A stretch of DNA of 64,000 nt. Source: Streptomonospora mangrovi (GTDB lineage Bacteria > Actinomycetota > Actinomycetes > Streptosporangiales > Streptosporangiaceae). Of the stretch, positions 49,325 through 58,801 are shown in pieces. The stretch is taken from positions 62,001-126,000 of the forward strand of contig NZ_JAJAQC010000015.1 in assembly GCF_027604915.1 (NCBI RefSeq), written 5' to 3'. Under the pieces are notes generated by a model that worked only from the letters and a program-made list of their open reading frames with translations, ran no database searches and was not told the origin of the DNA. Made by a program: the position numbers and the translations under genes. Every line of letters starts with the position of its first letter. Position 1 is the first letter of the stretch.

Positions 49325-51832
49325 TTACCGGAGGGACCTGTGGCCCGCTCGCGCCGCAGCGGTAGCGCGAAGCGGTGGGACGGAGGTGAGGCGCTCCACG
49401 AATTCTCGCAGTTGCCTTCCGGGCCGCTCACCGATTTCTTTGAGGTTCTGGGCCAGGCGCTGGTAAGCCCGGTGGGCGGCGTCGGTGTCACCCGTTTCGG
49501 CGTGGACCTCGATCAGGTACCGGTGCACGACCTCGTTATAGGGGTCGATAGTACAGGCCCGCTCGAACCACTCCGCCTTCGCTTCACCCTGGTGAGCGTG
49601 GGCAAGTTTCACACACAATTGGGCAGCGGCGGTGCGGCACCTCTGGCGCTCACATTCCACCCACGTCTCCGAAATATCCGAAAGCAATTCATGAGCGTAG
49701 TGGGAAACGGCGTTTTCTCGCTGAGACAGCGCTGTGCGGCCGGTGGAGTTATTCGCGGCGGTCGCCGCGTCGTTGAAGTCCCACAGGTCCGCGCTGAAGA
49801 GGCCGGGTTGGAGCCGGTAGCGGCCGGCGTGGAACTCGATGACGGGCAGGTCGGGGCTCTCCAGAGCACTGCGGATGGCGGCGCGGGCGCTGCTGAGGGC
49901 GTTGTTGCGGGCCGCGCGGGCTTGGGCGGGGCGGGCCTCGGGCGCGAGGAGTTCGGCGATCTCCTCACCGGTGGCCCCGGAGGGCCGGATGGCCAGCAAC
50001 GCCAGCAGGCTGCGGGCCGAGGACCGCATCTGCTCGGCGACGTCGAGGCCGTCGGCCTGGACGCCAAGGCGCGGCGCGAACAGTCGCAGCCGCACCCGGC
50101 CTCCGGACGCCTCAACTGCGGCTTCCTGCCCGGTTTCGACTTCACCAGCGGCTTCGGCCCCGGCGGCAGAGGCGTTCGCGGCACCTGCCTCGGGTGGGAC
50201 GGACAGCGTGTCCTGCGCCGGAAGTTCGGGGGCGGGCGGAGGGCTGTTGTCGGCGCTGATGCCGCGGGCCACCTCCCGCACCGCCCCCTCGGCGTCGGTG
50301 ATGCGCAGCAGGGCGACCTCGGCGTGCACGTGCACACCACGCCCCAGGTCGCCCAGGGCGACGACGGTGGGCTTGGGGTCCAGACCGCTGGCGAGCACGG
50401 CGTGCAGCCGGTCGCGGTCCTCGTCGGGTCCCGGTGCTTCCACTACGACGGTCGGAGGAGGCAGGGCGTCTCCGGGCGAGGGACGGTCGGCGTCGCGATG
50501 GGCGGCGATAATGCGTGCCTCTGCCCGCACCAGCGCCGCCTGGAGGCTAGGGGTCACCGTTGCGCCGACAGGGCGGGCATGGTCGGCGATACCGAGTGCA
50601 GAGAGAACAGCGCGGGTCGTGATCACGTTGCCCGGTGCCTCGGCTGCGAGCCGTGTGATGAGTTCGGTGAGCAGGTCGGCGGCGGCAGGCCCGGTGATGC
50701 TGACGCCGGCAGAGGCGTTGACCGCTGCGTCGGGCGTCAGGCGAAGTGAGTCGCCGTTGGGCGGCGGTGGCGGTGCATTGTGGCCGGTGTTCTCGCTTTC
50801 CTTTTCCTTGGGGAGGGCGCCGTCCTCGGGCTCGCTGCTGGCCTTCGGCGTCTTCTCCTCGACGGCGTTGCGGGTGGGGCGCCGTGTGCGCCGTCCCAGG
50901 GTGTAGCCGCCCAGGAGGCCGGCGGCCAGGGCTGTGCCCACGGCCGTGGTGGTCGCGGCGGGGTCGGTGGCGGCTGCCAGGGCGGCGTGGTTCTCAGCGG
51001 CAGGCTGCTCGGCCTGGGGCGCGGGAGGTTTGCGCCTGTCAGGCGTGGGTGCCTGGAGTGACGCCGAGGGGGGACGGAGCCGGTAGTCGACCTCGACGCG
51101 GCGCATGGCGGCGTAGTCCTGGACTCCGTTTGCGGGCGCGGCGGGGCCGTGGCCTTCGGCGGTGATGGTGAAGCCTTCGCCCACCGCCTTTTGGAGGTAG
51201 GAGGCTGCGGCCTGGGCGCGGCGCTGGGACAGGTCGGCGTTGTGGGCCGCTGGTCCGGTGGGGTCGGTGTGGCCGGTGACGGTGATCGCGGACCCGGGTT
51301 CGCCGTAGGCGCTGATGAGTTCGGCGGTGGAGGCCAAGGCTGCGCGCATGTCGGGGGTCAGGTGCGGGGAGTCCACGGCGAAGCCCTCAACGGATCGGTG
51401 GCGCTCGATCAGGTCGGCCGGGCCGTGGGCGTCGGTGGAAGCGGTGGCATCGGACTGGTTCTGAGGCAGCGCCGGTGCGGGGGCTGTCGCCTCGTCGGTC
51501 GCCGCGTGGGCGGTGGGGCTGGCGGCGAGCGCGGCGAGGAGAGCGGCGACCAGTCGGGCCACCGCCAGGCGCGGGGTCTGTCCGCGGGCGAGGCGCAGGA
51601 GGTCGGCCAGGGTGGCGGCGGCGTAGGCGGCCCAGGCAAGGGCGACCACGGCCGCCAGCCCGCTCAGCACCACAGAGGTGGGCAGAGTGAACGCGCGCAG
51701 GTGCATCAGCACCTCCGCCCAACTGACATGCGCACCGGTCGCCGGCAGCCCCAGGAAGGCCACCGCCGGCGGGGCCGCGAAGAGGAAGAGCACGCCGGCG
51801 GCACCGGCGGCGGCATCGGCTCGTGAGGACAT
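49325..51832 (-). CDS. Membrane protein joining an OmpA-like domain to a BTAD regulatory domain, 835 aa
   Basis: From ATG 51832 the order is: membrane helices at about 10-30, 52-78 and 93-110; an extracytoplasmic OmpA/MotB-like domain at 150-252 (ITVTGHTDPTGPAAHNADLS, RRAQAAASYLQKA, MRRVEVDYRL); a further helix at 297-313; a long acidic/Pro linker; a winged helix (585-640, RVRLRLFAPRLGV); and a C-terminal BTAD/TPR domain of SARP type (to 835). Actinobacterial Tad loci often carry LysM-BTAD proteins here; an OmpA domain is unusual. It may sense the cell wall or pilus and act on transcription, or be structural. It is the last gene of the Tad operon. Confidence 0.8.
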   Translation of the reverse strand: MSSRADAAAGAAGVLFLFAAPPAVAFLGLPATGAHVSWAEVLMHLRAFTLPTSVVLSGLAAVVALAWAAYAAATLADLLRLARGQTPRLAVARLVAALLAALAASPTAHAATDEATAPAPALPQNQSDATASTDAHGPADLIERHRSVEGFAVDSPHLTPDMRAALASTAELISAYGEPGSAITVTGHTDPTGPAAHNADLSQRRAQAAASYLQKAVGEGFTITAEGHGPAAPANGVQDYAAMRRVEVDYRLRPPSASLQAPTPDRRKPPAPQAEQPAAENHAALAAATDPAATTTAVGTALAAGLLGGYTLGRRTRRPTRNAVEEKTPKASSEPEDGALPKEKESENTGHNAPPPPPNGDSLRLTPDAAVNASAGVSITGPAAADLLTELITRLAAEAPGNVITTRAVLSALGIADHARPVGATVTPSLQAALVRAEARIIAAHRDADRPSPGDALPPPTVVVEAPGPDEDRDRLHAVLASGLDPKPTVVALGDLGRGVHVHAEVALLRITDAEGAVREVARGISADNSPPPAPELPAQDTLSVPPEAGAANASAAGAEAAGEVETGQEAAVEASGGRVRLRLFAPRLGVQADGLDVAEQMRSSARSLLALLAIRPSGATGEEIAELLAPEARPAQARAARNNALSSARAAIRSALESPDLPVIEFHAGRYRLQPGLFSADLWDFNDAATAANNSTGRTALSQRENAVSHYAHELLSDISETWVECERQRCRTAAAQLCVKLAHAHQGEAKAEWFERACTIDPYNEVVHRYLIEVHAETGDTDAAHRAYQRLAQNLKEIGERPGRQLREFVERLTSVPPLRATAAARAGHRSLR

Positions 51833-51855
51833 GGCGGCGGCCTCCGCGCGTTCGG

Positions 51856-52257
51856 TCAGTTCTGGAGTGCGTCGGCGCTGGCGCGGGCCTGGGCGATGCC
51901 CTCGCCCAGGGGCAGGACGCGGGTGGTGTAGGGGACTTCGGCGACCACGCTCACCCGCTGGCCTTCGACATGAACGCTTCCCTGTGCCCCGGCCGCCTTG
52001 AGGTAGGCGCGGGCCTGCTCGCGGGCGGCACCGGCGTCCAGGCGGATGCGGCCGGTCTGGGCCAGGTGGGCGGTGTCGAGTTCGCGGGCTCCGGCGCGGG
52101 CGGCCTCGTGGGCCAGCGTGGTCGCCCGGGTCTTGTCGAGGAGCATGCGTCCGCCGTCGACCACTAGGCCGAAGCACGCGCCGATGGCCGTGGCCAGGAC
52201 CACGACCAGGACCAGCACCCGCCCTTCGTCGCCGCCCTGGCGTCGGGGCGGCCTCAT
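51856..52257 (-). CDS. TadG/TadE-like minor pilin, 133 aa
   Basis: A GDEGRVLVLVVVLATAIGA start forms one N-terminal membrane helix of the pseudopilin type, followed by DGGRMLLDKTRATTLAHEAARAGA, a common TadE/G pattern. The start overlaps the preceding TadE-like gene by four bases. Confidence 0.75.
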   Translation of the reverse strand: MRPPRRQGGDEGRVLVLVVVLATAIGACFGLVVDGGRMLLDKTRATTLAHEAARAGARELDTAHLAQTGRIRLDAGAAREQARAYLKAAGAQGSVHVEGQRVSVVAEVPYTTRVLPLGEGIAQARASADALQN

Positions 52258-52682
52258 GAAGTCGCCTCGGTATCGCGGTAGGGGTCGATGGGGGCGCTTG
52301 CCTGCCCGCGCACCATGGTGTGGCCGGGCAGGCCCAGCGGAGCGAGGTCGCCCAGGGCGATACGGCAGCCCACCTGCGCGTGCACCGACTGACGACGCTC
52401 GGGGCCAAGGGTTTGGAGGTACACCGTGTGCTCCTCGCAGGACAGGCCCGCGTGGGCCAGGGCGGCTTTGGCCTGGTGCCGGGCGGCGTTGCGGGCGTGG
52501 GCGGGGTCGGTGTGCAGGGAGGCCGCTCGGGCGGCGCTGTGGGCTGCGGCCGTGGCCTTCAACGCGGCGTCGGCGTAGCGGGCTCCGGCCACCATCAGCA
52601 GCGCCGCCAGCAGCAGGACGGGCGCGGCCAGCATCAACTCCACCGCCGCGCTGCCCTGCTCATGACTCCGCCGGCGGCTCAC
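52254..52682 (-). CDS. TadE-like pilus assembly protein, 142 aa
   Basis: GTG 52682 follows GGAGG and overlaps the previous stop (GTGA). The N-terminus (EQGSAAVELMLAAPVLLLAA) is a TadE helix with the Glu typical of pseudopilins processed by a TadV-type peptidase. Two Cys residues lie in the C-terminal domain. Confidence 0.82.
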   Translation of the reverse strand: MSRRRSHEQGSAAVELMLAAPVLLLAALLMVAGARYADAALKATAAAHSAARAASLHTDPAHARNAARHQAKAALAHAGLSCEEHTVYLQTLGPERRQSVHAQVGCRIALGDLAPLGLPGHTMVRGQASAPIDPYRDTEATS

Positions 52683-53053
52683 GGTGCCTCCAGGCGTTCG
52701 ACGGGGCCGCGGCGTACAGCGCCAACGCTGGGCTGCCAACCGGGGACCAGGCTGGGGACCACCGCCTCCACGCGGGCGGTGGCCCGGCCGGTGGCCCGTT
52801 CGACATGCAGCCGGGGCTGCGTGAGCAGCGCACCACCGAGCTGGTCCAACGCCTGCGCCCCGGCCGCATGGCCGTCGGCGGCGGTGGCCTCGTAGGCGCG
52901 GGCGGCGGAGACAGCCTGGTGGGCCACCGCGTCCGCGCGCTGCTGGGCGTGCGCCCACAGCCCGAGCTGGAGCACCGCAGCGATCATGGTGAACGCCAGG
53001 GGCAGTGCCAGCACCAGTTCGGTGGAACCCCGGTCACTCAACGGGTACTTCAC
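52679..53053 (-). CDS. TadE-like pilus assembly protein, 124 aa
   Basis: The start DRGSTELVLALPLAFTMIAA is a TadE-type membrane helix with conserved Glu. The C-terminus is Arg/Val-rich. ATGA and GTGA overlaps link it to both neighbours. Confidence 0.82.
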   Translation of the reverse strand: MKYPLSDRGSTELVLALPLAFTMIAAVLQLGLWAHAQQRADAVAHQAVSAARAYEATAADGHAAGAQALDQLGGALLTQPRLHVERATGRATARVEAVVPSLVPGWQPSVGAVRRGPVERLEAP

Positions 53054-53241
53054 TTGGTGATGCCCAGGTCGATGTCGCGGGCGGCTTGGGCGAAGGTGTC
53101 GGTGAGGATCGGGCCGACCACGGCGGTGATGGCGACCACGATGGTGATGCCGATGACGATCTCGGTGGTGTAGGAACCCCGGTCGCCACGAAGCGCGGCA
53201 TGGCGCGCGCGGAGCGTGGCGGCGAGTCGGCGGGCGAGCAC
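53050..53241 (-). CDS. flp: Flp-type pilin, 63 aa
   Basis: A short basic leader ending GDRGSYTTEIVIG precedes a hydrophobic helix (ITIVVAITAVVGPIL) and a short acidic tail. This is the layout of actinobacterial Flp major pilins. GTG 53241 is chosen because AGGAGG lies 9 bases upstream; TTG 53259 is possible. It should be cut by a prepilin peptidase, which is not encoded in the window. Confidence 0.8.
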   Translation of the reverse strand: MLARRLAATLRARHAALRGDRGSYTTEIVIGITIVVAITAVVGPILTDTFAQAARDIDLGITK

Positions 53242-53271
53242 GGTTCGGGTCCTCCTCAAGGACGGGCGCGG

Positions 53272-54147
53272 TCAGAAGCCGGTGACGACGTGGACGAGTG
53301 CGGGATAGCCGATCAGCACCATGAACCCCAGGACCAGGACGGTCACTGGCAGCGTCATGCGTTCGGTTTGAGCGGCGGCGCGGGCCTCGGCCTCGGCCAG
53401 TTCGGCGACGCGCAGGGCCTGGGCCTTGGCCGTCAACGAGGCGCGGACGCGGGCGCCGTCGGTCCCGGCCAGGTGCAGGGACGCCGCCAGTTCACCCAGC
53501 TCGCTGACGCCGGTGCGGTCGGCCAGGTCGCTCAGGGCGCTCCAGGCGGGTTGGCGCCTGAGTGCGGCGGCGTGCAGCGCGGTGCGGATCTGCTCGGGCG
53601 CCCAGCCGTGGCCGTGGCGGGCGGCCTGGGCGAGGGCTCCGGCCACACCGGCGCCGCCCGCAAGAGCGATCACCGCCAGGTCTGCCAGCAGGCAGGCGGC
53701 CGAGCGCAACTGGGCGCGGCGGGCGCGCGCCTGGGAGCGCAGGGCCAGGTCGGGCGCCATCCAGCAGGAGGCCGCGCACGCCGCCGCAGCAACCAGCGTC
53801 AGCGGCGAGGCGGGCCGCCCGGTGGCCAGGGTCGCGGCGATCACGAACACGGCCAGCGCCGAGGCCGCCGCAGCGGCGCACGCCTTCTCCGCCAGGTACT
53901 GCTCGGGCGCGGTACCGGTGACCGCCAAATCCGCGCGCACCCGCCGCGAAGGCAGCCCGGCTCGCCCCACGACCTTGGCACCGGAGCGTCCCAAGCGCGC
54001 GGCCGGACGCGCCTTCGCCGCAGAGGGCGGTGCAGCAGCGGGAAGAGCGAGCAGGTCGGCCAGCGAGGGGCGGCGCGCGGCGCGGGCAAGCATCCACAGC
54101 CCGGCGCCGGCCGCTGCCCCGGCCACTCCGGCGACCAGAACGCTCAC
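53272..54147 (-). CDS. tadC: TadC-like inner-membrane pilus platform protein, 291 aa
   Basis: A type II secretion F domain is flanked by membrane helices at about 5-20, 95-135 and 265-290. GTG 54147 overlaps the TadB stop (GTGA). TadB and TadC form the platform that transmits motor force to the growing pilus. Confidence 0.85.
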   Translation of the reverse strand: MSVLVAGVAGAAAGAGLWMLARAARRPSLADLLALPAAAPPSAAKARPAARLGRSGAKVVGRAGLPSRRVRADLAVTGTAPEQYLAEKACAAAAASALAVFVIAATLATGRPASPLTLVAAAACAASCWMAPDLALRSQARARRAQLRSAACLLADLAVIALAGGAGVAGALAQAARHGHGWAPEQIRTALHAAALRRQPAWSALSDLADRTGVSELGELAASLHLAGTDGARVRASLTAKAQALRVAELAEAEARAAAQTERMTLPVTVLVLGFMVLIGYPALVHVVTGF

Positions 54148-54986
54148 CGCGCACGTCCCAGCAGGCGCACGGCCGCCACCGGCGCGGCCAGACGCCCCAG
54201 CCAGACGAACGCCCCCGCCCACATCGCGCCGACGAGGGCGAGCACGAGCTGGCCGGTGGCAGTGTCCAGCGGCTCCAGGTAGGTGCGGTTGAACGCCACC
54301 ATCGCCGCCACCATGCCCAGTGTCATCGCGGCGATGATGCGCACCGAGGAGCGCACCCTCGCGCGCCCGGCCGAGGTGCGCACCAGCAGGCTCGCCCGGT
54401 CGCGCGAGGACTCGGCCAAACGGCCCAGCAGGGCGCCCAGGTCGGAGGCGTGCCGGCCTTCGGCCGAGGACAGGGCCACGGCGACCAGGTCGGCGGTGGG
54501 GTTGTCGACGCGCTCGGCGAAGGAGCGCATCGCCGCCTCCATTGGGACTCCCGTGTGGAGGCTGCGCGCCAGTTCGGCCACCTCGGGACGGATCGGCGCG
54601 GGGGCCACCGGCGCGGTGGCGGTGATGGCCTGGACCAGCCCGGCTGAGCCGGCCATCAGGTCGCGCAGTTGACTCGCCCAGGCGGCTACAGCCTCAGCCC
54701 GCTTCGCCTCCTGCGCGCTGGCCCGGTCGGGACCCAGCAGCCGGGGCAGCCACCATGCCGCAGCAGCGGCCAGCACCGCCCCCACCGGCCACCCCGTGGC
54801 CAGCCCCACGAGAACCCCCGTGACCACCGCTCCCACCCCGCGCGCCGGTACCTGGCTGGTGCGCACGCGCGCCACCACGGTCCGCAGGTCGATGCGCCGA
54901 AGGCGGGCCGCATAGGCGCAGCAGACCAGCCCGGCGCCCGCCAGACCGCCGGCAGCGGCGGCCACCAGGAGAACGTGGGCGTTCAC
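54144..54986 (-). CDS. tadB: TadB-like inner-membrane pilus platform protein, 280 aa
   Basis: Two N-terminal helices, a cytoplasmic T2SF domain (PEVAELARSLHTGVPMEAAM) and two C-terminal helices fit TadB. GTG 54986 follows GGAGGTG and overlaps the ATPase stop by four bases. Confidence 0.87.
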   Translation of the reverse strand: MNAHVLLVAAAAGGLAGAGLVCCAYAARLRRIDLRTVVARVRTSQVPARGVGAVVTGVLVGLATGWPVGAVLAAAAAWWLPRLLGPDRASAQEAKRAEAVAAWASQLRDLMAGSAGLVQAITATAPVAPAPIRPEVAELARSLHTGVPMEAAMRSFAERVDNPTADLVAVALSSAEGRHASDLGALLGRLAESSRDRASLLVRTSAGRARVRSSVRIIAAMTLGMVAAMVAFNRTYLEPLDTATGQLVLALVGAMWAGAFVWLGRLAAPVAAVRLLGRAR

Positions 54987-56344
54987 CAGGCACCTCCCGC
55001 CGAGAACGCGGCGGCCGCGTCGAATCCGTGGGCCGCGAGCACGTCGGCCCGCTCGCTGCTGGGCGCCACCAGCAGGCGCCCCGCCCCCTGGGGGCGGGGG
55101 CGGTGGTAGACCTCGTTGGAGACCACGTGGACTCCCTCCGCGCCCAGCACCTCGCGGATGCTGGACACCCAGCGCCGTCCGCGCGGGTCGACCGCGATGG
55201 GGGCCACCAGGTGCACCGCTGAGGCCGCCAGCAGGTTGGCGGCTTCCAGGCTGAGGCGCTCGGGCGCCTGGGCCGTGTAGGCGGCGATCTTGGTGAACAC
55301 CTGGGCCGAGCTGCCGGCGTGGATGGTGGCCATCGACCCGTCAGTGCCCATCGACATCGCGTTGAGCAGGGCGATGGTCTCCGGCCCGCGCGTCTCTCCC
55401 ACGATCACCCGGTCGGGGGACAGACGCAGCGCGTGGCGCACCAGCTCGGCGAGCGTGACCTCCCCGACACCCTCGACGTTGGCCGGGCGCGCCTGCAACA
55501 CCACGCAGTCGCAGCGCGCTTCCAAGCTGCGGTCCAGGTTCAGCTCCAGGCTGTCCTCGACCGTGACCACGCGCTCCCACGGAGCCACCGCCGCCACGGC
55601 CAGCGCGCGCAGCAGCGTGGTCTTACCGGCTCCGGTGGCGCCGGAGATCAGCAGGTTCATCCGGGCTGAGGCCGCCGCCTCCAGCAGCCCGCGCGCCAGC
55701 CCGTCGAGCATGTCCGACGATTGGAGGGCGTTCAGGTCCAGCGCGTGGCGGGAGTGGCGGCGGATGGCCACCGACACCCGCCGGGACACCTCCATTACCG
55801 CCGACAGCCGCGACCCGTCGGGCAGTTCCATCGACAACAGCGGACTGGAGGCGTCGAAGCGCCGCTCGCCCGAAGGCGAGGAAGCGGCGATGCGCCGCAC
55901 CAGTGCGGCCAGCTCGGCGTCGTCGGCGGCCACCGGCGGGCGCGGTTCGCGGCGCCCGCCGCCGAAATCCACAATCACCTTCTCGCCGGTGATGAGGATG
56001 TTGTGCACCCCGGGCTCGGCCAGTAGCGGCTCCAGTCCGCCCATTCCGCAGATCCGGGCCACCGCCAGCGTGCGCACCTGCTGCTCCTGGGCCGCATCCA
56101 GCGGTGCGCGCCCCTGGGCCAGGGCGTCAGCGGCCATGGCGTCCAACACCTCGTCAACCACTGAGGCCACGCGTCGCCGGGCCTCCTCACCACCGACCGC
56201 ACCCGCCTCAAGCCTGCCTTCGGCAAGCAGCCGGGAGGTCACCCGCTCCGCGACCGCCCGCGCCACCGCCCGCGCCACCGCCTCGACGGGTGTCGGCGAA
56301 GGGGCGGGCGGGGTCTCCACGGAGGGGTGGGGGATGAGCGTCAT
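54983..56344 (-). CDS. tadA: TadA/CpaF-type pilus ATPase, 453 aa
   Basis: The secretion ATPase has a helical N-terminal domain, Walker A GATGAGKT (235-242), the Asp box near VVTVEDSLEL, Walker B in DRVIVGETRG and a His box (MATIHAGSS). It drives pilus assembly and perhaps retraction. Four-base overlaps connect it to TadZ and TadB. Confidence 0.93.
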   Translation of the reverse strand: MTLIPHPSVETPPAPSPTPVEAVARAVARAVAERVTSRLLAEGRLEAGAVGGEEARRRVASVVDEVLDAMAADALAQGRAPLDAAQEQQVRTLAVARICGMGGLEPLLAEPGVHNILITGEKVIVDFGGGRREPRPPVAADDAELAALVRRIAASSPSGERRFDASSPLLSMELPDGSRLSAVMEVSRRVSVAIRRHSRHALDLNALQSSDMLDGLARGLLEAAASARMNLLISGATGAGKTTLLRALAVAAVAPWERVVTVEDSLELNLDRSLEARCDCVVLQARPANVEGVGEVTLAELVRHALRLSPDRVIVGETRGPETIALLNAMSMGTDGSMATIHAGSSAQVFTKIAAYTAQAPERLSLEAANLLAASAVHLVAPIAVDPRGRRWVSSIREVLGAEGVHVVSNEVYHRPRPQGAGRLLVAPSSERADVLAAHGFDAAAAFSAGGAW

Positions 56345-57285
56345 GCCGCCCTCCCCGCGCCGGCCCCGGCGCCGGTCACCGCCAAGGAACCGGTGCGCGG
56401 CGGAGGCGGAGCTGCGATCGCAGTTGGCTGCGGTTGATCGGGTGCCGGAGCCCTCACTTCGGGCGGAGCCGGACGAGCACCCGTGCCGGAGGGTGCGCGC
56501 CTGCCGTAGGCTTCCACGCGCTCGGCGAGGTCGCGAGCGGTGCGCATCAGCGCCAGCCCCTCCACCTCAGCCTCACCGCGCCGTTCACGCGCCCATTCCC
56601 GCAACCTCGTCCACACACCGCTGCCCGCCCGCACACCTTCACCGCGGAGGAACGCCGCCCCCGCAGGGTCCTGGGGCAGCCGCGCCCACACAGGCGCCTG
56701 CGTCTGCTCGGCGACCTCGCGGTCGGCGAAGCGGCGCGGCCCTTCCATCAGAGCCACCCCCACCGGCACCCCGGCTTCCTCCAACGCCGAGACCACCGCT
56801 GATGAGGCGGCAAGGCGCGCCAGTTGCGCGGGGTCCTCGCGTACCACCACCACGACCGCGTCCGAGCACAGCAGCAGCCGCGCCCCGGCCGAGCGCGGAC
56901 TGATGCGCCCCACATCGACCACCGCAGCCCGCCCCGCCCTCAGCAGCCACGGATGCTGCGCCAACTCCTCCACCGCTGCGGTGCACTGATGCGGCGCCGA
57001 AGGCGCCGTCACCACATGGAGCCCGCCGGTCACCTCCTCGGCGTGCTCCAGCAGCGGGTTGTCTCCCGCCCCGTGGGCGGGGCGCGGGCGCCGACTGGCC
57101 GCCGCGAGCGTGCCCAAGCCCCGCTCACCGCCCCGCCGATGCCACAGCCGCATGTCCCCGCCCGAAGCGTCGGCCTCCACCATCACCGGCACACACAGCG
57201 GCGAAGGAGGCCAGCACATGGCCAGCGCCGCCGCCAGCGTGGTCACCCCCGGCGCCCCTGCCAGCGAGCACACTGAGACGATCAC
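56341..57285 (-). CDS. tadZ: TadZ/CpaE-like ParA-type ATPase, 314 aa
   Basis: A MinD/ParA fold begins VSVCSLAGAPGVTTLAAALA with a degenerate Walker A (GAPGVTT lacks the usual Lys after Gly), as in many actinobacterial TadZ proteins. It helps place the Tad machinery in the cell. The C-terminal ~60 residues are Pro/Ala-rich. Confidence 0.85.
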   Translation of the reverse strand: MIVSVCSLAGAPGVTTLAAALAMCWPPSPLCVPVMVEADASGGDMRLWHRRGGERGLGTLAAASRRPRPAHGAGDNPLLEHAEEVTGGLHVVTAPSAPHQCTAAVEELAQHPWLLRAGRAAVVDVGRISPRSAGARLLLCSDAVVVVVREDPAQLARLAASSAVVSALEEAGVPVGVALMEGPRRFADREVAEQTQAPVWARLPQDPAGAAFLRGEGVRAGSGVWTRLREWARERRGEAEVEGLALMRTARDLAERVEAYGRRAPSGTGARPAPPEVRAPAPDQPQPTAIAAPPPPRTGSLAVTGAGAGAGRAA

Positions 57286-57947
57286 CGGTCTCCCCCCTCC
57301 GCGCCTGCGGCGACCAGCACCATGCGCATCTCCTGGCGCGCGGCCGCACGCGCCACGGCCGCCGCCTCCTCCTCGGGCACCTCCAGGTGCACCAGCGACT
57401 CCTCACCCGCCGACGCCGCCTCCACCGAATGCACCCGGCCCGACACCACGGGCTCTTCGGCTTCCGCAGCCTCCTCAGCGGAGGCTGCCGCGCCGGTCAG
57501 CACCACGGCGACCGGAGCCCCCATGCCGGCGCCTTCGGGCACCGCCGCGTGAGGCAGCGACGCGGCCACCACCGCCCGCCCCTGTCCCGGCCAGGCCGCG
57601 GCGTCACTCAGCGCGCTGAGCGGGATCGGCGTGCCTTCCTTCAGCGGCACCGCGGCCCGCCGGCCCACGACCTCCTCGGCTCCGGTCCCCGGGAAGTCAG
57701 CCCCCGCCAACCCCGAAGTCTCGACCAGCCGCAGGTCGCCGGGCTCGATGACCGTGCCCACGGGCACATCGCGCGCCGCCACAGCGACCGGAGCGCGGTC
57801 TGTGGCCGCTGCCGTGGTGCCCACCGCCAGCAGCGCCCCCAGCGCCACCATCCCGACCCCGGCCGCCGCCCACTTCCGCTCCCGGCTCCGCGAAGCCGCG
57901 ATTCCTCCGATCACCGGATGCCTGTCTCCGGTGGTGCTGGTGGGCAT
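57282..57947 (-). CDS. cpaB: SAF-domain CpaB/RcpC-like pilus protein, 221 aa
   Basis: One N-terminal membrane helix (GMVALGALLAVGTTAAA) is followed by a SAF domain (VAARDVPVGTVIEPGDLRLV) and an acidic end. CpaB-like proteins form the outer gate or wall-spanning part. ATG 57947 follows GGACGGAGT. Confidence 0.85.
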   Translation of the reverse strand: MPTSTTGDRHPVIGGIAASRSRERKWAAAGVGMVALGALLAVGTTAAATDRAPVAVAARDVPVGTVIEPGDLRLVETSGLAGADFPGTGAEEVVGRRAAVPLKEGTPIPLSALSDAAAWPGQGRAVVAASLPHAAVPEGAGMGAPVAVVLTGAAASAEEAAEAEEPVVSGRVHSVEAASAGEESLVHLEVPEEEAAAVARAAARQEMRMVLVAAGAEGGDR

Positions 57948-58003
57948 ACTCCGTCCCCTCTTCTCCCGTTGCTTCTGTGCCGCCCGGCCGCCTGCTGCGG
58001 CCC

Positions 58004-58801
58004 TCAGCCGTCGACCACCACCGAGTGCACTTCCACCACCTCGATCGAGCGGCTTGTGCTCGTCTCCATCGGCTCCAACTGCCCGCCCTCTCCCGAGGAG
58101 GACTCCCAGGAGACGCCCCACACCACCGTCGCCTCGACCGTGTCGCGCCCGCCTGGCCGGTTCTTCGATGACAACCGGTAGACGTGTCCGCAGTCGGGGG
58201 ATTCCGAGCCCGGGGTGTGCACCGCCGGGTCGAAGACCGTGCCCGGGCCCGAGCACGCGATGACCGATCCGTCGCCCATGTCCCAGGAGACCTCGCGTGG
58301 TACGGCCGTCACCGAGGCCGAACCTCCTCGCACCGACACCCGCGCGCTGCGGGGCTGCCACTGCTCGGCGTCGATCCACAGCCAGAGGGGAAACCGCACC
58401 ACAGCAGTGCCGCCCATCGGCGGAGCGGAACCGATCTCGGGCTCGGGCAGTTCCAACCGCGCCCGCGCCCGCTCGGCCAGGGCTGCCACGTCCACCCCGC
58501 CGCCTGCCTGCGGAGCGCTCAACGTGGCCGTGCAGCGGACCGCCCCGCCGACCGGTTCAGAGCAACTCGGCTCCGGCTCGACCGGTCGGTGAGGCAGTGG
58601 AGCCGGCAGGGCGGGTGCATTGGCTGAGCCCGTATCGGGAGCGGGTTCCCGAGCGTTCGCGGTCACCTCGCACGAAGACTCCGAGCACGCCGACGTCGAC
58701 CAGAATGCCGCGTCCGCGTGTGCCGGCCCGGCTAGTGCCGTTGCGCCCGCGGCCGAGGCCGCAGAGACGAGAAGCACCCGCGCCATTCCTAGCGCTCGCA
58801 T
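58004..58801 (-). CDS. Secreted protein of the Tad locus, 265 aa
   Basis: A signal peptide (VLLVSAASAAGATALA, cut near AHA/DA) precedes a Cys-containing, beta-rich domain (VSWDMGDGSVIACSGPGTVF resembles a PKD turn). Similar secreted proteins head actinobacterial Tad operons. ATG 58801 overlaps the lipoprotein gene by 13 bases; ATG 58786 is an alternative. Confidence 0.7.
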   Translation of the reverse strand: MRALGMARVLLVSAASAAGATALAGPAHADAAFWSTSACSESSCEVTANAREPAPDTGSANAPALPAPLPHRPVEPEPSCSEPVGGAVRCTATLSAPQAGGGVDVAALAERARARLELPEPEIGSAPPMGGTAVVRFPLWLWIDAEQWQPRSARVSVRGGSASVTAVPREVSWDMGDGSVIACSGPGTVFDPAVHTPGSESPDCGHVYRLSSKNRPGGRDTVEATVVWGVSWESSSGEGGQLEPMETSTSRSIEVVEVHSVVVDG

